A DNA stretch of 64,000 nt from Unio delphinus (taxonomy: Eukaryota; Mollusca; Bivalvia; Unionida; Unionidae). The number at the start of each line of letters is the position of its first letter. The first letter of the stretch is position 1. Made by a program: the position numbers and the translations under genes. The notes under the pieces are model-generated. The model saw only the letters and a list, made by a program, of their open reading frames with translations. It was not told the origin of the DNA and ran no database searches. Of the stretch, positions 1-13,264 are shown piece by piece. Location: contig JAQISU010000036.1 in NCBI GenBank assembly GCA_029339505.1, positions 6,352,001-6,416,000 of the forward strand, in the 5' to 3' direction.

Positions 1-395
1 CCAGAGTGATGACAAACTATCAGATTTAAGAAAGTCTCAATATCATCTCATTATAACTACACAGCCTAACCCTGAACAATCCTGAGTTCAAAAAATATGA
101 CTTCTAGATCTGGATTTTAAAAAGACTTCTAGATTGCTGAATAAAATTCAGCCAATCAGATGCAAGATCTCCTTTATAAAATAGCTGTTTTAAAATGGTA
201 GAAACAAATCTTCAAAAACGAGTCTAGAACCATACCATATGCCTTATTTTATCTTATGAACAGGAGAGCAAAAAACCAGTTTGAATTACTTGCATTTGAG
301 GTACCTTCACAAAACTTGTCCTAATCGTAAAACTGGTTTGTTTAGAAAGTCAATCATCCTAAAATTCAAGATTCTAAAAACTATGTGTTACATAC

Positions 396-509
396 CTTTC
401 ATTTCCCCTTTAATGTTGACAATGACCCCTGCATTATCTTCAAAGTATATGAAAGTGCCATCTTTCCTCCGTATCGGTTTTCGTTGCCTCACCACTACAG
501 CTGGCATTA
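396..509 (-). CDS. RPL23: RPL23 (uL14) coding exon 4
   Basis: Encodes [20 protein letters not shown] and then [18 protein letters not shown], the rRNA-binding and C-proximal part of uL14. The acceptor AG is at 511-510 and the donor GTATG begins at 395. The remaining residues, which in animals contain the GPVAKECADLWPRIA stretch, are not between 1 and 395 and must lie beyond the left edge. This gene is therefore partial here. Confidence 0.93.
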
Positions 510-2825
510 CTGAAATTACAGGAAGATGTTACATTAGAAGCATTCAATAGAGTATCCTTACTTGAAACTGATTATCTATATCTATTTATTAAACTTGGTT
601 TCCCCTTTTCTACTGATCTAAATCCTACAAAGGATGATGAATCATCATTCTCCACCTACGAAATTCCAAATTCAATTTCACCATCCAATGACACAGTGTT
701 CAAAATTCTTCAATATGATAGCAGACGTACAACTAATCAAAGAAAATTAGAGCTGCTCAGAAAAGAAAACTGACAACACGCAAATAGCTGCATCTTCTGT
801 TACTCCAACAAAGAATAGCTATTTCTTGTGAAAACAATCTTTTGTACAAAAAATAAAGATAAAAAGCTATCGACAATCCTAATACAAAAGTGATAAAAGT
901 TTCAAGAATTTTTTTTTAATACAAAAATTAAGAAACAAGGAAGAAACATTTGGCGGAGAAAGTTATCAAGAAAGTTTGAACATAAAAATACCCAAAAAAA
1001 GCATTTAAAATAATTGGGACACAATAACAAGTTTTGAGCCCACAACCTCTTGTTTGGCAGCATTGATGCAAAAGAACAAACATGAGTGTTTATTTATCTA
1101 TTAGAAAAATCCAATCTGATACAGATGCCAGTAAAAAGATGGCAAGATATAAACCACATCAAACTCTGGAAGTGTCTATCTTCTGTGGCATACAAGATGA
1201 TGTGGTACCATCCACTGCTCCATCCAGGAGTGGATTCCCAACATTTTTTAAAAGTTTCTCCATAACGAGACAGCGTATTAGCAATAGCCATGCCACTGAA
1301 AATATGGGTTTCCTGGACATGATGGTCAGAATAAGACTCCACATAAGGTAAATATATGTTTAACAGGTTAGGACTCCTCAGAAATGTAATGAAATCAGGT
1401 CTGAAATCATCGAAATGTGGTAAAAATTAGATCCTTAATGAAAAATAAACAATACGGTTGGTAGACCACAAGAGTTACATGTGCTGATTGTAAAGCAAAA
1501 GCAAAAGCAGTTTTTATCACCAACATTTTACACCACGCAATAGCAGCCTGTTTAACTGGTGGATGAAAGACCTCGGAAAACCCCAGGAAAAATGACCGCG
1601 ACCCACAGTAAGTTAATGGCAAGTTTTCTTTCAGACTCGCATTGGTGGAGTCCAAGATTTAAACACAGAAGTGAGAAGACCGTATAAAGGGTAGATTTGT
1701 TGCATTAAATGTCATACATGTGCTTGGATACCAGTCAACAGACATGCACACTAACATGCCACACTGGGGTCATGCTACCAGGCAAAGCTGACAACTTTTA
1801 CACATACAGACACGTTTTTTGACAGCTGATTTATCATTAAACCATTCCTGATTTAGCTAGCCCAATTTCTGCATGTTACCATTTGATGACAAAAATGCAG
1901 GATGTGAATAACAATTTGTGTTTTAAGACCAGTATCTGATCTGAATATTATAAAATGTCTCATAAAAACTTATTCATCATAAAACTAGTTTGTAACTAAG
2001 TGAACCAGTAACAAATAGTGGTGCACATCGCTGCATCTGGGAAGTACTAGTTTATTTTCGTAAACCATTGGGCGAATATATTCCGAAAAGCATAAAATTC
2101 ATGAAAAGCAAAGTCTATGTATTATTATAGTGAATATTTAGCTTTAAAATGCAATTATGTAGGTCAGAAACATATGGGATAACGAACTGCTGAATTCAAG
2201 AGAAACACTAAGGTCACAAGTTGTTTTCCGAATTTAGTCGTATTTGTGAAAATAACAACAAAAAAAAAGCAGTGAAGCAAATATACCTTATTACAAGTAT
2301 TAAGACAAATAATGAAACCATAAATTTGCAATCATATCAATAGAATGCTGTAACAGGTTGTTCCATTATGAAAAACCCTCCTTCTAAAAACAAATGCACT
2401 CACATTCCTGTGTTGATTTAATTCATACACCGATTGTAATTTATTTTATGCATTTTATTGTGTTGTATATTAATATCTACAGTAATATTTTACCAGCAAC
2501 ACAGAAATTAGGATAAACGGCATGATCTGAAGACGTGCATTTGCCCTCATGTACATAGTAAAGGGTTGCCATTATTGTCAACTTTTATTAGTAAAACAAC
2601 AAAAATCTTGGTAAAAAATAGTTGATTAGGCATTTTTACAATAACGTAATCTCGTTACTCGATTAAAATTTGCTACAATGTAGTTTCCATCTTTTTCCTT
2701 TTTGGGTGATATGACCATAATTCAGAAAATGTTCTATTTTAAAATAAAGTATTGCTTACGTCTAATGTTAAATGCAAAAATGAATACTGGGAAATAGAAG
2801 ACACAATTCAAATAAAAGAACATGC

Positions 2826-2904
<79 letters not shown>

Positions 2905-3825
2905 TTGGTTAGAAGGGTGGTAATCAGCACGTGTGCTCTCACGCCGACTTGTAATACCAGGTATAACAGTGTATGTAGAGGATTCTAACAACCTACTACA
3001 AAGGTCTTGGAAATGCTTCACTAGGCATATTTAGATGCAAATATTTGATCTGGGATGCAGAAAATCGCACATGCAGGAATCCTCAGTATGCATGCAAATA
3101 GCTGGGCTGCAAATTCAAAAATTTGCAGTCCTACTTCAACAACATACCAAGTGAGAATATGTTGATTATTTTATTTTAGCTGTGCTGATATCTACAATGA
3201 CGGAATTCATGGTTAAAATACCCCCAGATGTGCCTGCTGCATTTATAAGAGTACACCAAATAAACTCATTCCCTATGTTTTCACAATTAAGTCTAATCTT
3301 CGCAAATCTTTGAAAAGATGTAATGTTTATGCATCAGGTTATGCAAATGAAATACATTACTTTAGACTCAGACTTTTCAGTCAAAAATGTTAATTTTCAA
3401 CCAAAACAACATGTGAACCAATGTTTAGGCGAATGTTTTAGGCTGACACAGTTGAAGATGTCAGTATTAAAAAGAATGTGGAAATTAAACTTGACGGTCT
3501 AATCTGCAAAGTTCAACATTGTCTGGGATGGGACTGCAACTTTTGCTTGCTTACCAAAATGGAGAGTCCTGGTCTTTAGCAAGACATCTGTTACATCATC
3601 AGGCACTAAATATAGAACTTTTAATCATGTCACATGGCACCCACCCCAAAGGGAAAAAGTGTTCTGAAACCTACTGTAAACTGTTACCTAGGACCTCGGA
3701 TCAAAATATGATTTGAGCTGCATCCAGAAAGTACAAGTATATGTTTAAGAAGAGTGAACATGGATACCAAGGGTAGTACATTACTCTCGTATATTTTGTA
3801 GAGGCGAGTAAAGTCACTCAAGTAC
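510..3825 (-). other. RPL23 intron 3
   Basis: Intron between coding exons 3 and 4 with GT and AG ends. It is AT-rich, with a (TA)n tract near 2.83-2.90 kb. I see no protein-like ORF. Introns of this gene host snoRNAs in some animals, but I could not identify box C/D or H/ACA elements with confidence. Confidence 0.8.
2829..2898. repeat. (TA)n microsatellite
   Basis: Uninterrupted TA dinucleotide run of about 70 bp in RPL23 intron 3. Tyr-Ile ORFs over it on both strands are artefacts. Confidence 0.97.
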
Positions 3826-3954
3826 CTTTCTTCCTCAACTCGGGCTTTCCCTTCTTAACAGTTGCTACAATCATGTCTCCAACAGCAGCTGCTGGCAATC
3901 GATTCAGACGACCCTTAATACCATTGACAGCAATAACATAAATGTTCTTGCCAC
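3826..3954 (-). CDS. RPL23: RPL23 (uL14) coding exon 3
   Basis: Encodes [20 protein letters not shown] and then [20 protein letters not shown] followed by RKK, the core of uL14. The GKPELRKK end is nearly invariant in animals. The acceptor AG is at 3956-3955 and the donor GT at 3825-3824. Phase 1 at the 3' end matches exon 4. Confidence 0.95.
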
Positions 3955-6681
3955 CTGAAAAAATAAATTAATTCTTGTAAGTAACCATGTCTTGTTTAAT
4001 GGTGATGAAATGGACAAATGTTTTATTAATTGTAATTACAACAGTATGTTGTTTTATAAAAGTTACCTTACTGCCAAAATGGGCAATCTTAAACCTTACT
4101 GCCAGAACGGGCAATCTTAAACTTTACTGTCACACAAAGCAATTTTAGCATTAAAGACAAATTAAAGATTCAACAATAACTACACCACTCTCTAAACAAC
4201 TTGCACGCTGACAACTTGCGAACCCACTTATGACATAGGATCAAGTGTGGATCCAATTTTTTTTAAACCACGTAATACCCCCAAAATTGGCAACTGAAAT
4301 GTTGATATATCGCTCACTTCAGTCAAAAACGGTCTCAATAACCTGGAATTTTTTTTATCAACATTTTTAATTATCAACTTTTAATAAGTCACAAAATCTG
4401 TTACTTTTCAAACATCATTCTCAGTACAATGAAATTAAAAATATTCAAGGAAAGTTTGATCAATGAAAATGTCACTTGTGCCAAGTGCATACAGTACATT
4501 AATAGTTGCATCCAAATTAAATCATTTTTATGACACGAAATTTATGTTAGTTCAAATTCTATCTTGCAGTTCCTCTTAAGTGTAATGATCACAAATACAA
4601 TGCATCTTTAAATGCAAAATACGTTATCAACTGCTATGTCCGCAACCATTTTTCTGAGAACCTAATCAAGTTTGATAACCAACTTGTACAAGTATTTACT
4701 GTAATTAAAATAAAAGCCTGCCTGCTTTTTTATTATCAAGTTAATTACATCTTTTGAATCAAATAAAGGAGGTAGAATAAAAGAAAATTTAAAGGCATAC
4801 AAATCCTACATACTTAAAGATCTAGTGGCATCGGTCGCATGAACTAATATCAATCGAACACTTATAAATGTTTATGGTGTATGTAACAAACTACCATAAA
4901 TTATTCATTCATCATAACTGACCAAGGACAGAAAGGCAACCAAATGAAACAGAGCTTGGTTCCACAGATATGGACCATTGTGGGCAAGCGAGTTTCAGGG
5001 AATTTCTGAACTGGCAAAAAGAGATATCCTCAAGAATGATAAGATGTTTCACTATTACTTGCAAAGAAATCATATCATCCATATTTTACTAATTGAGAAA
5101 AATACAAATTTCATTTCAATTTAGCCAATCGTCTCACAAAAACAATTGCTAGGTTGTTTGTTTTTTTCCATAGAAAAAAAAGGAACATTGTTTGTTTCAA
5201 CAGTTAGTTTAGCTCCCTGCTACTTTGACTCCAACTTATCAGTATGCTATTTAATTGGTAACCTGACTAATCCAATAACCAGACTAATCAACAAAACAAA
5301 AAGCAGCGACGTAATACAGAGGTTTTCGCTTACACATGATGGTTGCTGAAGCTAGTTGGAATGATCTTTCACATGTTGGAAATTTTTTAAATAAATGTTA
5401 TTTATAAAGAATAATGAACAACTTCATTAGAAAAAAGTGTGGTATTAACAATTATTATTGATATGATTGTAAAATGAGGATTCAGTCATGAAATGGCCCA
5501 GTTCCTCCACCACCACCCCAATAGCAGTTTTCTTTGATGGGCGGTCCCTCAGTATTTCGTGCTTTTGCTTATAGTGTGGTCTGTTATCGTGCACATGTTA
5601 TCAAGGGAGGGAGAAGTGGACATCCATTTTCCTAAAGAATTTTTCCATTGTCGGTATTGTAACATATCTGCATCCAATTTGTATTGGGACAGTCGATTAA
5701 CGATGGAGATTGGTTTCTAAAAACTTCAATTTAATGTATCTGGAAATAACTATATCAAACAAATAATACTTCAGCGCACTTAAACGTGTAGTGGCATGGA
5801 TGAGTTCCATTTACTATGCATCTGAAGAGCTACGCAAGATTCAGCTGGTTATTCAATTCAATTATTTGTTCAATTCAACTTGTTACTCAATTCAATTGGT
5901 TATTAAATTAATTTAGTTATTAAAATCAATTGGTTATTAAATTCAATTAATTCATTTATTTGGTTGTTAAATTCAATTAGTTACTAAATTTGTAAAGTAG
6001 AGCTTACTCCTGAATTTCACCCCAAATGTGTACGGCAAAATGCATTTTCTTTTATTCTAGTTAAAAGTTCATTTATTTTCATTCAATAAAATCTTTAGAG
6101 TGTCTTTTCTTTCTCTGTGCAAATCTTGGTCTCGAGGATGTCGTGATAAATGAATAGGATTGTATTACAAAAATGGCTACGTTTTTTTTAATTGGCAAGA
6201 AAATGATGAGTATGGTCAAGTTTAGGGCAACAAATAATGAATACCCAAATAGCACCATTTTCATTCAGGCCCAACCATGTGATGAATGCACAGAAAATGT
6301 TTCACAGCAATCTTCAAAGAGGTTTAGGAGCAACTGAGATTGGGCAACAGGCTATCCCATAAACTCTTCTGGTATACAACCAAACAGAGCAAAAGTTTAT
6401 AATCTCCTTAGTCCCTGATATGCTAAGCATTCCTAACCAAGCACAAAAGCCAAGCATCTTGAAGATTTGATCTTCAATATATCCTCTGATCAAAGTCAAA
6501 ATGAGCTGTAAAGAAATACATTTCCATATTCTTGTTGATATTGGATGAACCAGATAGCATCAATAATTTGTCATTATCTTAATCATATTTCAATGGAATA
6601 GATACAAACAATATGCTAGTGGTCACCAGCATGTGTACAACCCACAGGCAAATAGACAAGAATAAATGCTGAACTCTGTAC
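3955..6681 (-). other. RPL23 intron 2
   Basis: AT-rich intron. A degenerate short tandem pattern built from TTATTcAATTCAATT-like units lies at about 5845-5990. There is no supported gene or clear transposon. Confidence 0.75.
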
Positions 6682-6765
6682 CTGTGTTGTCCGCACAGTT
6701 CATAACAGCTCCAACGGGCAGTGCAAGCGAGATGCGGAACTTTCCTCCCGACGTACCACCACGTC
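6682..6765 (-). CDS. RPL23: RPL23 (uL14) coding exon 2
   Basis: Bounded by an AG acceptor (6767-6766) and a GT donor (6681-6680). It encodes the start of the uL14 beta-barrel, reading [20 protein letters not shown] followed by VMNCADNTG, a highly conserved signature of eukaryotic L23. It joins exon 1 and exon 3 within glycine codons without a frame change. Confidence 0.93.
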
Positions 6766-7506
6766 CTGAAATACACAATAGTGTCAGATGGTTACCAAAA
6801 AAATTCAGATCAAGAAATCAATTTATCATAGGATGTGGGTGGGGGTGAGATCATAAAACTGCATCCTTTCAAATCTGCATTAAAACTAAATGGACTTTAC
6901 CTTGGTTGGAATTTACCTTACATGATTACCTCAACATATTACTTAATGAAAACTGCATTTTACCAACCCTAACAGAAAATTAATTAGATACATTATATAG
7001 AATTTGCCGATCACAAAATAACTTCTGTAGTGTATAATTTCTGGAAAATAAAGTCAGAAAAATCAATAAAACCAAAGCAAAATAGAATTTAAATTTAACA
7101 CAGGCTTTATTAGCTTGATCATAACCAGGGGGCTTCCACCGAGTTTAGCATTTTGCAGATGGTTATAAAATCAACAAAAAGCCAACTCCAATATTCCTAC
7201 ATGTAAGACCTTAACACTGATATTAGTTTTGGGTGTCCAGGTCTTACTACTCAGCACTGTTTAGTGTGTTATGATGTACATTAACATCGGAAAGACAAGT
7301 TTTCAGGAATATCTAACTCTTGACTGCTCATATCAGTGCTTTCTACAAATTCAAGTTAATTAAATGTTTTAGTCAGATTTTACTCTTAAGGTCTTTTGCC
7401 TACTAAATTCAAATTCCCATACAAGCAAATCGACAGGTTTTCACGTTCCATTGGTCTACATTTCAATTGGCTGGAATGCAATGGAAGCCAGGAATACCAA
7501 AATCAG

Positions 7507-10106
7507 TTAAAGGAGACTAGAAATGAAAATTTTTATTTTATAAATTAATTCTTTACAAATTCTAATTCGAATATAATGTTTAAAAATATAATATCGTGTG
7601 CGGATATTGATTATATTGCGAAGAAGCTACAATGATTCCGTAAATTGCCGAGTATTTCCGAGTTTTAATGAGACGACAGATCACGTGGTCTCGTGACGTC
7701 ATACTAGCAAGTCTTCGTATACAAACAGAAACATGGCAAGCGAGAGAGGCCATTGATAACGGTTTTCATCGGAAGTAATTTTTCACACACACAAAAAAAA
7801 TCAACACCCCACAAATAAATCTGCGAGGAGGAAATCATACGTAATGAATTTCAACATTAAGAAGCTTCCTTTCTATGATTCAATTACAGGGTAGTTTACA
7901 TGCATCCTACAGTTAGCGTATTGACAAATCTGTAAGTATATACATGATTCGTTAACAGAGTACGTACTGTACTGGTCAGTGCTGAAAGAAATGTTTTAAG
8001 CACAGGCCCCGGGCTGATGACTTAAATAAACTTACTATCCCTGACTGAAATTCCACAAACCCGAACAGTTCATATATGTTAACTTTCAAGCCGAGAGAAG
8101 AAAGAAAGAAAATAAATTCCAATTTTGGAGGTATTTCCTCCCTATCTCGTAATATCTCTCTTGATTTTTCGCAGTTAACTCCCGATTATTTCAATATGTC
8201 TCTCAATTTTCAATTCTCAGAAGAAGAAAATCCATATGTAATTTTTTCATCAAGTGTGCAGTCCACAAATGTCATATTCTATTTTATCACTTGTGAATAT
8301 TGTAGTGAAGAAATAATTAATATCACAGGACAGTTTTTGTCTTCAGTAAATAGATTAAGATTAAACATTATTCACGTAAATTTAAGATTATTTAACTACT
8401 ACAGAAGTACTTCTTGTAAAAAAAAAAATTGTCACCAATTAGTTTAAAACCCATGAATTATCACAATGAAGGATGCGTAATTTTCTCTGCAAACAAAATC
8501 TCTATTTCCGCCCTAAAAAAAACTCGGCCAGTTAACACCTGACATTCCACTACCATCTATGTAAAGTTTCATTACCATGATTAAATTAAAAGAAGGAATA
8601 AAAAATACGACGGAGTATATGTGCCCCTAAAAAAACTAATTCAAAATAAATATTTAATTCAGTAAACAGTGTTACATATCTTAACACTTAAACTAATGGA
8701 AATAGGATGGGATATAAAATGTGGGAAAACATTGGTCACATACATGTACGGTAACGTTTGACTGCAGATTTGAACTCTTAAAATGAAGTCTTTGACATCG
8801 AAGTTACAACAAAATTCGGCATCGCTTATTTGCCAATGACTTTCTGGTGCTTACATACACACTCTGTAGCACATGGCTTCTTTGAATTATGTCAGAGGGC
8901 CAGTCCTTTTCACAACATAAGTGCAATGTTAATTTGTTAAACTGCCATTATGTTTGTGTACTTAATTCTAACCTCTAACTATTATGCAGACCAGAATATG
9001 AAAAAAAGGTCTTGTCCTGGGGTATAATAAGGCGTATCACAGGGAGAAATTGCACATCGTGGCAAAAAGGTGGGGTCAATAGTCGCCTCCCCCCAATTTC
9101 TATTGTCAGCCAGTTAATGTGAAACTTTGATTTTATATCGGATCTCTTTTCTTTTAATCGCTGCTATTTAAACTGCCCAAGGGACAGTTTTATATCAGTT
9201 CCAATCATTACAGATTTCCGTTTATACATTTTACGAGTAATAGGCAAAGACTGAAAGGTTGTTTTTTTTAAAAATAATTTTTTAATATTTTTTTTTAAAT
9301 TACTTAAATTGTTTTTCTCAAAACACGACCGTGTCAAGGGTTGATAATCTTATTATTATTATTTTTTTAAGCGAAAATTCCATTTGATTAAAGTCAGATC
9401 TCAATTATACATAGGACAGTGGTGACTTTATTTAGACTGTAATCTTGAAGAAGAAATTTTTTTTACTCATTTCATCAGCACGATCAGGTGTCGGGCTGTC
9501 ATATTTGTTATTAGCACTTACTCGGCCTTCTGCCTATTTTCGTAACTCGTACGTTTGACACTCTACCAGGATTTAAAATATACAATGGTATGTCTGGAAC
9601 AGTTTCAACTTTTAGTCTAGGCTTAGCATTCGTGTATCCTAGAGGATCTATGTTTTTAGGATCCCTCTGGTAACATTCCTTTGTGAAATGTAATGGGCAA
9701 GGATTGCTGTATGGTGTTGCATTGAAATCGACTCGCTTGTAATAATGTATCCAGACATTCTTTATCCCTTTATCATTTGGAAAAGAAAAAAAAAATGAAC
9801 TCCACAGCCTTTTCTATGTATGCTATTACACCCGTAAGCAACGCAAAACGGCATGGTACTCTATATGAAATGAACCTTGCAACTGTAGGTCTGGATGCTG
9901 GAGTTGCTAGTATGACGTCACTTTCCGAAAGTAACCGAATAGGCGCGGAAAATATGCATACGAGGTCACGGAAACTCAGCGCCTAGAAGATATGCCAATA
10001 TCTCAATATTGGCAGTACGGTCGCACACGACGCTTCATAATCATGTTTTTCTCTGCAGTGTATTTAATATTATTGTATATTTTCACTGGTTTCTAGTCTC
10101 CTTTAA
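7507..10106. mobile_element. 2.6-kb DNA transposon with terminal inverted repeats and a THAP exon
   Basis: The ends are perfect 17-bp inverted repeats: TTAAAGGAGACTAGAAA at 7507-7523 and its reverse complement at 10090-10106. A second inverted pair, GTGACGTCATACTAGCAA, lies inside at about 7693-7710 and 9903-9920, so the terminal repeats are long (roughly 200 bp) but internally diverged. Both ends carry TTAA, which could be a piggyBac-like target duplication or part of the repeat. The right half has a minus-strand THAP-domain exon. The rest looks non-coding, so the element is probably internally deleted or decayed. It sits in RPL23 intron 1. Confidence 0.7.
9511..9854 (-). pseudogene. THAP-type zinc-finger exon inside the inverted-repeat element
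   Basis: The minus-strand reading starts at 9854 with MPFCVAYGCN (the C-x4-C pair). After a T-run it continues in another frame as FPNDKGIKNVW, then CPLHFTKECYQRD (the C-x2-H pair) and LKVETVPDIPLY. This is the order of a THAP C2CH domain: CxxxxC, FP, W, CxxHF, AVP box. THAP domains bind DNA and are found in P-element-type and other transposases. The two halves differ in frame across a ten-base homopolymer at 9786-9795, so this is a broken gene or a sequencing slip. A consensus donor GTAAGT follows near 9521, suggesting further exons, which I could not find. Confidence 0.65.
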
Positions 10107-11056
10107 ACTATGTAAATACTTTCTTTAATATTAATATATTTTTATTTGTTTTATTAAAAAGGTATACTTTTTCTTAACCTCAATTCAGCATTCCCGGCTT
10201 CCATCGCAATCAAGCGAAATGAAAAGTAGGCCAAAATAAATTGAAAACAGGTCCATTTTAGAAAAAAGACATCAAAGTATAGTCTTAACTAAAACTTCAC
10301 TTTTTATTACTTTACTTTGTAGAAAAGTGTCATTAATGGTTACTAATTTAACTTTCGTTACAATGTTAGTAGACATTAGAACACACTACATAGCACTGTG
10401 ATTTAAGCAGTAAGACCTAGAAACCCACAACGTAAATATTAGCAGCGAGGTATTACATTTAGGGGTACAATTTCTTAATCCATATAATAATGGAATTTTG
10501 TGGGTCCAAAGGGCCCGCAGTCCATTCATATAAAAAGCCAGCAGTTCGTTTTATTTTTTTTTTGCGAAAATTATGTGCGTGCTTTACATATAATGTGCAC
10601 TCACCTCGAGACAAATTTATAAAAATAAAATTTTAAAAAAAAGAGCCCATAATCCGTTCTTAAAATTTCACGTGCAATTTCGGACGTTACCAACATCTTC
10701 ATCTGGATTTGTTTATATAATTAATGACCTTGTAATCTACACCGTACGCCATATACGTCCAACTTAAGCTGTCCAGTTTTTAGATCAAATACATTAAAGC
10801 TGTATTCACCATCATTGTTATTTGTAAGCGTCACACGAGTTATACTATTTATGACCTAGTCACCGACCACATTTCAATATCAACCTATGGCTATTTTAAC
10901 CGGCATTTCTTACTCTACGTAACAAATATCAACCGCGATCCTACAATCAATTAATGGACATATGAATTTTTTAAAGTAATCGTTTCAATTTTTAAAAGCA
11001 TGCACTAAGAATATGAAGATGTTGATTGATAATTCTAGTAACATAAAAAAAGTCAC

Positions 11057-11069
11057 CTCTCTTAGACAT
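11057..11069 (-). CDS. RPL23: RPL23 (uL14) coding exon 1
   Basis: First coding exon of the cytosolic 60S ribosomal protein uL14. It encodes M-S-K-R and the first base of a glycine codon, then a GT donor (GTGAC) at 11056-11055. Exon 2 completes the codon, giving the family's usual MSKRGRGG start. uL14 is about 140 residues in animals, sits at the subunit interface of the 60S subunit and contacts the 40S subunit. The minus-strand leader just upstream is pyrimidine-rich, as expected for a 5'TOP mRNA. Four of the probable five coding exons are in the window and all keep reading phase across the predicted junctions, so this looks like the functional locus and not a processed pseudogene. Confidence 0.9.
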
Positions 11070-11080
11070 TTTGGAAAGTT

Positions 11081-11091
11081 GAAAGAGGAAG
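11081..11091 (-). promoter_or_regulatory. Pyrimidine-rich 5'TOP-like leader of RPL23
   Basis: Read on the minus strand this is CTTCCTCTTTC, followed by a second tract (CTTTCC) and the start codon 12 bases further on. Vertebrate and invertebrate ribosomal-protein mRNAs begin with a C plus a pyrimidine run that puts translation under TOR/LARP1 control. The exact cap site cannot be fixed from sequence alone. Confidence 0.5.
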
Positions 11092-11106
11092 TGGAAATGC
11101 GCAGGT

Positions 11107-11728
11107 ACAGGAAGTAAAATTAAATCTTGAACATGCTCGTAGAAGGAATGAGATGAAACAGAAATATCATAAGAGGATACAAATCCGGAACTAATGGTTG
11201 TTTGTTTATTGGTGGGGGGGGGGGTCGTTTTATTTTTCTTCTTCTTCGGTTTAATCATGAATTACACGGCGATCAATTGCATGTGCAAGTAATCAGCACT
11301 TTGAAAATTTCACGAGCATTCAAAACGCAATTTGAAATCGTTTTAAATTCAAGTCAAGTACTAACTTATAATTCAACTGCGCATTAGCATCAACTTAACC
11401 TGGATACAGTCATCGAGATATCTTTCCTTTGCCGCTGTTTTCTTTTCTTTTTAACCATCCCTCTAAATTAACAATTAACACGTGACCTTTACCATATCCC
11501 AAACGAAGAAACGAGGAAAAATACCGTGTGCATTTTTAAATGTAAGGACAACTTAATCAAACTTATTAAACGTCATATTTACGCATTTTATCGGGGGGTG
11601 GGGGAAAGCTGAGAGCGCTTTAATTTTTTCATCTTTCAAGCCGTCAATGTAACCCTTCACCGGATTGTTTGCAAGGCTAGTATCGGAAGCAGTAGTTGGT
11701 GGCTGTATGGGAAATACATTACAGACCA
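11107..11728. other. Upstream flank of RPL23, no gene seen
   Basis: Non-coding flank containing the RPL23 promoter region. There is a G-run at about 11213-11223 and a G-rich patch at 11593-11603. No TATA box or other site can be called with confidence. Confidence 0.5.
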
Positions 11729-12160
11729 ATATCAATATCAATATCAATATCAATATCAATAACAATATCAATATCAATATCAGTATATCATTATCAATAT
11801 CAATATCAATATCAATATCAGTATATCAATATCAATATCAATATCAGTATATCAATATCAATATCAATATCAATATCAATATCAGTATATCAATATCAAT
11901 ATCTATCAGTATATCAATATCAATATCAATATCAATATCAATATCAATAACAATATCAATATCAATATCAGTATATCATTATCAATATCAATATCAATAT
12001 CAATATCAGTATATCAATATCAATATCAATATCAGTATATCAATATCAATATCAATATCAATATCAGTATATCAATATCAATATCTATCAGTATATCAAT
12101 ATCAATATCAATATCAATATCAATATCAGTATATCAATATCAATATCAATATCAATATAA
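11729..12160. repeat. (ATCAAT)n satellite with higher-order structure
   Basis: Hexamer array broken by CAGTATATC and CATTATC variants. The variant pattern (AATAACAATATC, then CAGTATATCATTATC) recurs about 190 bp apart, at about 11758 and 11948, so a block of the array has itself been duplicated. Long Ile-Asn, Ser-Ile and Tyr-Gln ORFs across it are artefacts. Confidence 0.95.
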
Positions 12161-12614
12161 CCCACCTACACCCTTGGGCACGTATACGGACTAGAGTTTT
12201 CAGATTACAATACGAACAAGGGAATTTGACATAGGAAGTATTGGGTCTGTATACGGACAAGGAAAATGGGGTTTCGTATAAGGACAATAATATGTATGGT
12301 GAATGGTACTGAAGATTGGTAACAATGTTGCCACAATTGTAGGAACAGTTGTGCACCGGGCTGACCTCAGTCGGGTAAAGCGTGGGACATGGACATAGAG
12401 TGATATAACACATACAGCAGACAATATACAGTCAACGAACAATTCAAATTCACAAACAATTCACAAACAATTATACAAACGACTTAAAATATTTAAGCAA
12501 GAAAGCAAATATTTTCTATTCATATGAGTGCCCCTGAAAAAGGCTTTTGGTTTCATTTTCCTCTTCTTCTATTTTCTCCAGTTCTTCCACCATTTCTGGA
12601 CTTTCAAAATGATT

Positions 12615-12675
12615 CCTTTCTTCTTCTTCTTCTTCTTCTTCTTCTTCTTCTTCTTCTTCTTCTTCTTCTTCTTCG
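12615..12675. repeat. (TTC)n microsatellite
   Basis: About 20 TTC units. Poly-Phe and poly-Leu ORFs over it are not genes. Confidence 0.95.
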
Positions 12676-13205
12676 TCTCTGGCATCCAGTCAGGATGTCC
12701 CATAGATCTTAATTTCTCCTTACCTTCATTCAGTCGTTCAAACTCCTCTTTATTTCCCTGTTGTCTTGTTCATTCCCGTTGTCTTGTTCCTTTCCTTTGC
12801 CCAGGCATCTTTAATCTTTCTCACCTCTACCTCCAACACCTTTATCACCATCTCTTCCGCTTTCTTTAGTTGGTCTCCTCTCCACTTCACAAATGACCAC
12901 TCAGTTCAATACAATGTGTCTTCTGGAAAGCACCTGACTTTGATGACATTGTCAAGTGCCTCCTTCAAGCTTCCCATTCTCGCATATGTTGGTGTAATAA
13001 ATCTTCCTTATTTCTTCACAGCCTCCTCTAGCGCACCTTCTAGCAAATCTCTCGCTAGTTACAAAGTCTAGGCTACATGGATACTTAAATTTCTCAAGCT
13101 TTTCCACCGCATAGATTACATCCATCATCGAAAAACAACTGTGTCTCAAATTATTAAACAAATCGATTGCCATCTTATTAGACTATTCAGTGTTAAATGG
13201 CGCAA
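12676..13205 (-). other. Unidentified, possibly formerly coding, repeat-derived sequence
   Basis: Minus-strand reading from 13173 gives a 73-residue frame with segments such as KYPCSLDFVTSERFARRCAR, followed in another frame by a lysine- and glutamate-rich stretch (about 12700-12950). It reads like decayed coding sequence of a mobile element, but I recognise no domain. It is flanked by two trinucleotide arrays. Confidence 0.3.

Positions 13206-13264
<59 letters not shown>
13206..13264. repeat. (ATT)n microsatellite
   Basis: About 19 ATT units. Confidence 0.95.

Larger units (their letters stand above)
6766..11056 (-). other. RPL23 intron 1
   Basis: Long first intron. It contains the 2.6-kb inverted-repeat element at 7507-10106, described separately. 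The rest (6766-7506 and 10107-11056) is AT-rich sequence with no feature I can support. Confidence 0.75.

Noticed and set aside
8076..8447. 123-residue ORF inside the inverted-repeat element
   Set aside because: AT-rich, no motif, no match in style to the THAP reading on the other strand. Probably chance.
11665..12234. 189-residue Ile/Asn/Ser/Tyr-Gln ORF
   Set aside because: Translation of the ATCAAT hexamer array.
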